From Anthopleura xanthogrammica (Eukaryota; Cnidaria; Anthozoa; Actiniaria; Actiniidae), in NCBI GenBank assembly GCA_964019055.1, contig OZ025211.1, positions 4,603,835-4,667,834 of the forward strand: a stretch of DNA of 64,000 nucleotides, given 5' to 3'. Positions 57,428-64,000 of the stretch are shown one piece after another (the stretch's first letter is position 1; each line of letters begins with the position of its first letter). The notes under the pieces were generated by a model that saw only the letters and a list, made by a program, of their open reading frames with translations, searched no databases and was not told the origin of the DNA. Position numbers and translations under genes: made by a program.

Positions 57428-60400
57428 ATGGTTGATTATAAAATGTGGGTCGTGTTGATTGCTTTTATAGCCGTGCATACCGCAAATGCAGCTGGTAAGC
57501 TCACGTGTTTCTGGGTGTATAATCTCAAATTCTCTTCTTCTTTTTCTCTTCTACGTTCTGTTAAGTGATTACTCAGGGCCATAGCGCCCACAGGGGCCAG
57601 GGAAGCCTGTGCCCCCCAGTTGTCCCCAGAAAAGTAAAGACTTAAATATTCATTTTTTGTGATCACGTGTCTAGAAGTGACTTTGTGCCCCTCTCCCTCC
57701 CCCAACCCAACCCCCCCCCCCCCCTAGGTTTTCCATGCTTGCTACGACAGCCCTGTTACTATAATGAGAGCAATCACATTGCAATTGTACGACGAAGTAT
57801 TTTTTACATTAATCACGGGGGATAATAATCGTTTATTTTTGAAGCAACTACTGAAAAGCACTAAATGTTTTGGTTCTGTTGAATCATGTTTCGTGCATGT
57901 GTGATTTTTTTTTTACTTTTCGAAAGAAGTCAGTTGTTTGCAGTTTTTTATTATTATTATTATATTTAATGAGGAAGCCACACTCATCGGTGATGATTTT
58001 CAGGAGGGTCCTCAGTTGTCTTTAGTAGTTTAGCCATAACATTGCCTTTAAACAATTGTATCAAGTTGAGGCATTAGGGTCAACAAATGTATAGAAACTG
58101 ACCCAAATGCCTCGACTTAAAGCAATTGTTTGAAAGTAATGGAGTGTTACTCTGATATCTGCTATTATTATACATTTTACTCACTATCTCGCTTCTGATT
58201 GGCCGAGAGCCTTCAGCCAATTCCTGATATCGTGTGAACTCGACATGATAAATGTATTATCTGTAAGTTTTACCTACAGATAATACATTTATCATGTCGA
58301 GTTCAAAGGTCAGAATGGAAATGGCAATACGTTTGCTATTTTTTTCGAAAGCAGAATTAGATTTATATTCTTAGTTTACAAAATGTATAATAAAACAATT
58401 ATTGAATTCGGTTTTCGCATGATATCGTAAATATCAAGACCTCGGCCGTTTTATCCGCCTCAGCCTACGGCTTCGGCAGATAACACGGCCTTGGTCTTGA
58501 TAATTTACGATATCATGCTCAACCTCATCCAATAATTGTTTATTATTCGGATTTTATTTATTAAAAGTCTTATTTATTTTGTCTGCTGCGTTTCTTTGTT
58601 CAGATATTTTTCTTAACAGATCGCTTTTCTTTTCTTTTCTTTTCTTTATTTTTTGTATAGAGTGGGAATCGCTTGGTTGCTACGCCGATACCCGCGATCG
58701 AGCAATGCCTCATTACTTCAAAAGTGTGGTATCCAATGACTACAAACACATCTTCGACGAGTGCAGCAAAGAAGCAGAGAAACAAGGTTATGATTACTTT
58801 GGTGTCCAGTACTTTAAAGAATGCTGGGGATCCAAAGATGCTTTTAAGACGTACGACAAGCATGGCTGCAAGAAGAACTGTAAAGCCAAAGGCAAATATG
58901 GCATTGGAACCAACTGGTCTAACTTCATGTACCATCTGAAAAGTGGTAAATATCTATTGTAGTGATTAATTCTTAGCTTTAACAGTTGACACTAGAATTT
59001 TGAAAAGCAATATAAAATGCTCTGCCTCTAGACTGTACACTGTAGAAGACCATGATTCGTGTGATCTTCCTCGATGAGCCGGTTATCGGCTCTTGAAGAG
59101 AGCACAGAGAAAAAATATGTTTAAATAAAAAAAAAAGACCATGATATTGCGAATAGCTAACCGATTCAATATGTAATAAGAAATTTTAAACGCCTGAGTA
59201 TGTCAGTCTGTAGTGTGCTAAACACTGATTTCAAAAAAAAGTTGTCGGAGCCAAAGGAGTTAGATATATTAGTATATTATATATTATCGGCGATTCAGTT
59301 TGCGCAGTCAACTGCAGTAGTATATAAGCAGACCTCGCGTTACTTTCCAAATAGATTATAAACATTAGTAAGAACTGCTGTGTAAACGCTAAACTTTTCC
59401 TTGTGTTTTAGAATGGACTGGGTGTACTGCAAAAGAGTGCGGAGAAGGGGTCAAATACAAAATCATCCTTTCCAAAGACACTCGTCCAAATTGTCCATCG
59501 TACAACGTGCAGCTTTCAACATCAAAAAAAATAACCCAGCCGTGCTCAGCTGCTAAGCCGTGTCCAGGTATTGTAAGATTTCTCTTTCAAAGTTTCCGTC
59601 ACTGAATATGTCAGTTCCATTTACTGATTAGTGATGACTTTAAGTTTGATATGGTGATGTATAATGATGATGATGAAGGGATGGTACTAGCTGATCATGC
59701 TGATCATGGTGATAGTAATGGTAGGATGATGAGGTGATGATGGTGATAATGATGATGATGAAGGGATGGTACTAGCTGATCATGCTGATCATGATGATAG
59801 TAATGGTAGTGATGATGAGGTGATGATGGTGATGATGATGATGATGATAAGGTGATGATGCTGATCATGGTGATAGTAATGGTGGTGATGATGCTATAAT
59901 GGTGATGCATGGTGATGATGAGGTGATGATAATGATGATATTGATGATGCTGATGATGCTGATGATGCTGATGATGCTGATTATAATGCTGATTATAATG
60001 CTGATAATGGTGATGATGCTGATGATGAGGTAATGATACTGATGACGGTGATGGTGATGGTAATGGTTTCCCTTCTTTGTTCTAATCTAGTCAATGGAGG
60101 ATGGAGTGACTACTCAGCCTGGTCTACGTGCAGCAAGACCTGCGGTGGATCGGGAACACAGAAGAGAACCCGTACTTGCACCAACCCACCAACTGCTCAT
60201 GGTGGAAAACCATGTTCTGGTCCAGCAGAAGAGACACGCAGATGTAGCTCCAAACCTTGTTCAGGTTTGTAACTTACTTTTTTTATTTTAATATTTATAT
60301 TTTTACAACCTCTCCCCATGAGCGGCTCTTTAATATTCGCTCTCCACACACTGTACCACTATCATGTTTCAATACATACATTCATCAAATTACGTGCAAG

Positions 60401-61720
60401 CGATATTCTAAGTGAGTCTTGCTAAGCACATTCTAAATGGAAGCCCCCAGAAGTGAATTGACATGTTTAAGTTGATATTTTTTCGGCCCGGAGGAAAAGG
60501 TAAGGAAAATCCTTCAAAGTGCAAGAAAAAACCAACAATTTTATACTCACACATATTATTTTTGGTCTGGGTGAATAAATAGCCTGGGTAAGGAATACAA
60601 AGCACCAAAAACACCACTCGTGATTTCACATCTACTTCAATTTACGAGGATTAAGAATAAATTAGTTTTATAAACAATAATAGTTGATGGTGGATGGAGT
60701 GCCTACTCGGCTTGGTCTTCCTGCAGCAAGAAATGCGGTGGAGGAATCCAGAAGAGAACTCGTACGTGCACCAACCCAACTCCTGCCCATGGTGGAAAAC
60801 CATGCTCTGGTCTTGGCGAAGAGACGCGACGGTGCAACGCACAACCCTGCTCAGGTTTGCAAACATTATAGTATCATTTATTAGTGGGAATTTCTTAGCC
60901 TTTTTTGGGAACCATCATTAATTAGTTTTACATATGATAATAGTTGATGGTGGATGGAGTGCCTACTCGGCCTGGTCTTCCTGCAGCAAGAAATGTGGTG
61001 GAGGAATCCAGAAGAGAACTCGTACGTGCACCAACCCAACTCCTGCCCATGGTGGAAAACCATGCTCTGGTCTTGACGAAGAGACGCGACGGTGCAACGC
61101 ACAACCCTGCTCAGGTTTGCAAAAATTTTAATATCATTTATTATTGGGGATTTCTTAGCCTTTTTTCGGGAACCATCAAAGAAATCAAATTTAGAAGATG
61201 TGATACATAAACAAATGCGTGAGTTAATGCGCTTTGTATTTATTTAATTATCACTAAGACCAAGGCCGTGTTATCTGCAGAAGCCGTAGGCTGATTTCCA
61301 TTGTGACATTGAGGAAACTCGACATGATAATGTATTATCTGCTACAGATAATACATTTATCATGTCGAGTTCACACGATATCAGGGATTGGCTGAGGGCT
61401 CCCGACTAATCAAAATTGAGATACTGAGTAAAATGTATAAGAATTATATTTATCAGTCGATGGAGGATGGAGTGCCTACTCGGCCTGGTCTTCGTGCAGC
61501 AAGACTTGTGGTGGAGGAACACAGAGGAAAACTCGTACTTGCACCAACCCACCTCCAGCTCACGGTGGAAAACCATGTTCTGGTCTGGCAGAAGAGACAA
61601 GAAAATGTAGCTCTGAGGCTTGTCCAGGTTTGTGACTTTGTTTACAATCTTCTCCCCCCTTGAGTGGTTAATTCTTAATTTGAGGTTTGCTCTACGCACA
61701 TTGCCGCTGCCCAGTAAGAC

Positions 61721-61752
<32 letters not shown>

Positions 61753-64000
61753 TTGGCATACTATCACTGCGGTGATAGCGGCGAATTTGTCTCTATAACT
61801 TGCCAGATGGGTTGCCTCCCCCACAGGCATGTCTAACCACTCTTTCATATCTTGATGCCAACGTCGCCTGGGTCTGTCCCGCCTTCTCGTAGCTTCCACC
61901 TTGCCTTCAAGGATAACTCGTCAAAAACTCTTCTATGCTTGCGTGTCTCTTGTAAAACATATACATTACTCAAATCACATAATTTGTTTTATGCGGAAGA
62001 AGGAAAGTCGGAGAATCTGGAGAAGAACCTAGATCGTTGCAATGGGGAAAAAGGGGGGAAACAATTTTAATTTATACTATTTTTTATGCAATCTATTAAT
62101 AAACGATCCTCTTTATCTATAGTAGAGGAAATGTATCAAATAAGATTCCAATTAATTTTTAACATTAGTTAACGGTGGATGGAGTGCTTACTCGGTCTGG
62201 TCCGAATGTAACAAGAAATGCGGTGGAGGAACACAGAAGAGAAGTCGTACTTGCACCAACCCACCACCTGCTCACAGTGGAAAATCATGTTCTGGTCTAG
62301 CAGAAGAGACGCGAAATTGTAACGAGAAGAAATGTGCACCAAGTAAGTGACTTTCTTCAACTTTAAGTTTACTGAATTGTTTGTAATTCTTCATTTGCTC
62401 AATGTTACATTTTGTTCGATCGTAGAGCCTTGTAGCGTTGATGATATTGTCAAGTATGTCCTTGATGTCATGCCAAAAGGAACCGTGGAAGTGAATAACC
62501 ATTTGGTTGGAGCTCTTTTCCAAGTTGTCAAAGGTGACACATTTTGATCCTTATTCATCCATTTACGATAAAGTTCAACTTCATCTATTACGTACTTGAC
62601 ATTTGTTTATTTTGATTAGGCATGGGAGCAGCTAAAGGTATCCCAAAGAACGTCAAAGTCAACAAAGATGAGATGATCGATAGGATAAAGAAAGCTATGA
62701 ATCACAAGGGATACACTTATGCACGAACCATGATGGGCTTCATCCTACAAAAACAAGAAGATTGTCATGGAACTGGTGATAAAATTATTAAAGAGATCAA
62801 AGACGCTCTTGGAGAAGATAAATTCAAGGTGAATCAATAAAGATGATATTTTTTACGATAAGCTAATTGCTCTATATCATTATGACGTCACATACGTATA
62901 CAAACAATCGTTTGTAATAAGAAGACGGACGCAGAGAGACTAATCTTAACCCGAGAAGACAAACATGAAATATGAATCAAAGACAATCGTGAAAAATCGT
63001 AATTTTTAGATCGAACTTAGAGAATCAATAACACTAGTTCACCAAATGCCGCATGTATCGTAAATTAAGGTGACTGACTACTTTTAAACGTTCAATTTGA
63101 GCCCACGATGTGTGCGCGCACAAAAATCGCTCAAAACCGCATAACAACCTTCAGAATTTTATTGAGGAACCATACACGTTTTAAACTTCAACAGGGCAAA
63201 AACCTCGAATTTTGCACGGGACTCTATATTTTTCTTTGAATTTCCTAAAACAGCAGGTAAAAATCAATCTTTTGAGAAAATTTGAAAAAAACGTAATTAT
63301 TCGAACTTATAAGAAAAGCGTTTTATGTGATTTTGTTGTTGTCGTTTGAGTACGTTTTTCGGTTGAATGAGCTAACAAGAAGCTAAATTTTTAGCTTATT
63401 TTTAAAACTTTCTTCAAATATTTTTAGTTAGTCTTCAAAAATAATGTTTAAAGTAGATGTCCTGAGAAAAATTGCTTCCAGAGCTTCTTTAATTTTTGAG
63501 TTATGAATTTTTGTATGCAAAGCTTGATTTCCGCAATTTTTCTTTCGAAAACTTGTCAAGATGGTTATATTCAAAATTCATTATCTCGAAAACGAGCTCG
63601 GGACACCCCATTTTTCTTTACATTTTTGGAATCAGCGTTAAATTCTGTGTAAAATATCTTTCTAAGAACATTTTGTAATTACTCCTTGCTAAAGTAGTCA
63701 GTCACCTTAAGGTAGAACTTCGGTTTAACCGTAAAACTAGACATATCAGAGCTATCAATTCAGATGCAATGTAAAATTGGTCCAAATTCTAATTGTTCTT
63801 CACCACTCTGTCCCTCTTTAGAAACAAGCTGTGACGACGACATAATGAAATAGTGCAATTACTCAGTAAGCTTTTTATTATTGATTTAGGACTTTCTAGC
63901 CGTGGATGGAGATGTTTCTCTCGTTTTTGTCATCGACACGACGGGAAGTATGAAGGAAGAAATCCATCAAGCCAAAGCCATTGCAAGAGCCATCGCAAGT
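57428..64000 (+). CDS. Secreted TSP1-repeat / VWA-domain protein, 3' end outside window
   Basis: Eleven exons splice in phase 1 until the last junction: 57428-57494, 58661-58945, 59412-59567, 60091-60264, 60684-60854, 60944-61114, 61457-61627, 62169-62342, 62426-62533, 62620-62828 and 63900-64000 (continues). A signal peptide ([16 protein letters not shown]) leads to a cysteine-rich module that begins [13 protein letters not shown], of a WSC-like type common in cnidarian secreted proteins. A degenerate TSP1-like exon ([16 protein letters not shown]) follows, then five TSP1 repeats with GGWSxYSxWSxCxKxCGGG. Exons 9-10 encode an unassigned region ([20 protein letters not shown]...), then [18 protein letters not shown] opens a VWA domain with the MIDAS DxTxS motif. 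TSP1+VWA proteins (coadhesin-like, or VWA7/hemicentin type) are typical of coral extracellular and skeletal matrices. An adhesion or matrix role is inferred. Exon 10 reads into a stop at 62838-62840 if its donor is not used. Confidence 0.87.
58160..58555. mobile_element. Composite foldback element, family D copy 1
   Basis: Two palindromes sit side by side. The first is AACTCGACATGATAAATGTA with its complement around 58233-58304. The second runs from GATATCGTAAATATCAAGAC to its inverse GTCTTGATAATTTACGATAT, with a GCCTACGGCTTCGGC centre. It lies in intron 1 of the TSP1/VWA gene. Family D copy 2 is at 61255-61440. Confidence 0.85.
59640..60065. repeat. GATGAT/GGTGAT microsatellite, intronic
   Basis: About 425 bp of GAT-based trinucleotides carry a larger duplicated block (GAAGGGATGGTACTAGCTGA at about 59677 and again at 59759). 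It lies in the intron before the first full TSP1 exon. Confidence 0.92.
60662..61180. repeat. Tandem duplication of a TSP1 exon with its flanking introns
   Basis: A unit of about 260 bp is present twice. Exons 60684-60854 and 60944-61114 are nearly identical. The flanking intron sequence is also copied: TTAGTTTTA upstream, and TTTCTTAGCCTTTTTT with GGGAACCATCA downstream. Intron similarity shows a recent unequal exchange, not old domain conservation. Confidence 0.93.
61255..61440. mobile_element. Composite foldback element, family D copy 2 (inverted)
   Basis: GACCAAGGCCGTGTTATCTG, GAAGCCGTAGGCTGA and the palindrome CTCGACATGATAATGTATTA with its inverse match copy 1 in the opposite orientation, with an internal deletion. 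It lies in an intron 16 bases before a TSP1 exon. Confidence 0.83.
61722..61930 (-). mobile_element. 3' end of a LINE-type (non-LTR) retrotransposon, truncated
   Basis: Read on the - strand, the segment encodes [29 protein letters not shown] and [14 protein letters not shown]. This matches the well-known C-terminal block of many LINE polymerases (GK-VEGRR-RGRPR-RW-DDIKEW). The frame ends in an (AC)n tract (61722-61751 on +), as expected for a LINE 3' tail. The rest of the element is missing (5' truncation). It lies in an intron of the TSP1/VWA gene. Confidence 0.75.
62829..63899. other. Long intron before the VWA exon
   Basis: This 1.07-kb AT-rich interval is bounded by the donor AAG|GTGAAT and the acceptor TTGATTTAG. 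The first codons remain open to a TAA at 62838-62840. I saw no repeat family or exon inside it. Confidence 0.65.

Overview
The window looks like animal nuclear DNA, most likely from an anthozoan cnidarian such as a stony coral or sea anemone. The genes are intron-rich, with short GT-AG introns, mostly phase-1 EGF and TSP1 module exons, and AT-rich spacers. Many short inverted-repeat elements and long G:C homopolymer runs fill the non-coding part. The organism is inferred from gene content and was not identified by a search. I hand-spliced seven genes by matching donors, acceptors and codon phase. They alternate strictly in strand: + - + - + - +.

Layout: (1) 1-8842 (+), the 3' part of a single-pass membrane protein with EGF repeats, a LamG/pentraxin-like domain, sushi, a GCC2_GCC3-type module and a tyrosine-motif tail. 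(2) 12570-15156 (-), a ZnT1-type zinc transporter (SLC30A family). (3) 16089-22183 (+), POGLUT1 (Rumi), the ER protein O-glucosyltransferase that modifies EGF repeats. (4) 23629-33311 (-), LRGUK, leucine-rich repeats plus a guanylate-kinase domain, 19 exons. (5) 34228-44894 (+), a 1243-residue protein that I assign to the CFAP92/KIAA1257 (DUF4550) family, 19 exons. (6) 46523-50854 (-), a 402-residue protein with a centrosomin-like CM1 motif, a coiled coil and a C-terminal cysteine cluster. (7) 57428 to beyond 64000 (+), a secreted protein with an N-terminal cysteine-rich module, TSP1 repeats and the start of a VWA domain.

Genes 4 and 5 are head to head over about 0.9 kb and belong to families linked to cilia or sperm flagella. 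Gene 6 carries a gamma-tubulin-complex-binding type of motif. The otherwise empty spacer upstream of gene 6 holds several RFX/X-box-like sites, so the middle of the window may be a small cilium/centrosome gene neighbourhood. POGLUT1 has four sites of its consensus, C-x-S-x-P-C, in the EGF repeats of gene 1, but nothing shows that their proximity is functional.

The rest is non-coding. It holds several families of foldback/MITE-like elements, some present two or three times, and a perfect 54-bp-arm palindrome. It also holds a 25-copy 21-bp minisatellite open on both strands, microsatellites, two tRNA-like sequences and the 3' end of a LINE-type retrotransposon. I saw no CRISPR array, rRNA or bacterial-type operon.
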